Assembly (NCBI GenBank): GCA_902519635.1
Contig: CABYKW010000007.1
Span: forward strand, 1 to 23,926
Direction of reading: 5' to 3'
Length of the DNA: 23,926 nucleotides
Source of the DNA: an uncultured Pelagibacteraceae bacterium
GTDB lineage: Bacteria; Pseudomonadota; Alphaproteobacteria; Pelagibacterales; Pelagibacteraceae
Part shown: positions 23,847 through 23,926 of the stretch, in pieces
How the letters are laid out: every line of letters starts with the position of its first letter
Numbering within the stretch: the stretch's first letter is position 1
Made by a program: the position numbers and the translations under genes
Notes under the pieces: generated by a model
Told to the model about the DNA's origin: nothing
The model's database searches: none
The model's input: only the letters and a program-made list of their open reading frames with translations

Positions 23847-23926
23847 GTGTTAAATTTTTCTAAAATAAATATTATTTTAATTTATTTCATTTTTTTATTA
23901 ATTTCTTTTTTTTCAATATTAAATTT
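23847..23926 (+). CDS. secD: SecD, N-terminal fragment (protein export)
   Basis: The frame opens after an in-frame TAG at 23835-23837 and runs off the window end. A GTG at 23847 starts V/M-LNFSKINIILIYFIFL, a short polar N-terminus followed by a strongly hydrophobic segment, as at the beginning of SecD proteins (MLxFxxWK...). No ATG is available in this frame before the edge, so GTG is the likely start. The call depends mainly on the position after yajC, since only 26 codons are visible. Confidence 0.7.
   Translation, partial: MLNFSKINIILIYFIFLLISFFSILN

Overview
The window is a 23.9-kb piece of a very AT-rich, tightly packed alphaproteobacterial chromosome. Three things point to the SAR11 clade (Pelagibacterales, 'Candidatus Pelagibacter'-like): the low GC content with A/T-ending codons, intergenic gaps that are mostly a few bases or negative, and gene order. 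The order includes a lone general amino-acid ABC transporter (aapJQMP, 'yhdW' type) and the alphaproteobacterial block dgt-argS-x-nagZ-scpA-scpB-tatA-tatB-tatC-serS-yajC-secD. This assignment rests on recognising families and synteny, not on a database search.

Layout. (1) 1-1709: the end of an Fe(III)-type ABC permease and its ATPase (FbpB/FbpC-like). (2) 1734-1810: tRNA-Arg(UCU). (3) 1811-6293: the general L-amino-acid transporter aapJ-aapQ-aapM-aapP. A strong intrinsic terminator separates the binding-protein gene from the membrane genes, and a candidate promoter and a 14-bp perfect palindrome lie upstream. (4) 6288-7979: a cysteine-synthase-family gene on the minus strand, and divergent from it, only 12 nt away, a small exported protein of unknown function. 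(5) 8142-8507: a small XRE-type regulator. (6) 8518-8715: tRNA-Asn(GUU) and tRNA-Cys(GCA) on the minus strand. (7) 8830-14407: valS-ilvD-manC-like. (8) 14400-15493, minus: erpA-xthA. (9) 15532-23926: a long plus-strand run with dgt, argS, an 87-aa membrane stub, nagZ, scpAB, tatABC, serS, yajC and the start of secD.

How the genes relate. Groups 1 and 3 are uptake systems for iron and amino acids. The valS-ilvD pair links branched-chain amino-acid synthesis with valine charging. The erpA/xthA/dgt neighbourhood combines Fe-S carrier, DNA repair and dNTP control. The long run mixes translation (argS, serS), cell-wall recycling (nagZ), chromosome condensation (scpAB) and protein export (tatABC, yajC-secD).

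There is no sign of a phage, insertion sequence, CRISPR array, toxin-antitoxin or defence system, and I do not see a novel multi-gene system. The points most worth a second look are: the 87-aa stub where relatives carry a SPOR-domain protein; the lack of the surE-pcm-peptidase block between serS and yajC; a lipobox and poly-Gly tether on the amino-acid binding protein; the regulatory elements around aapJ; and in-frame (AAAAAT)n repeats in valS and scpB. No gene-free stretch exceeds 300 bases; the longest is the roughly 200 bases before aapJ.
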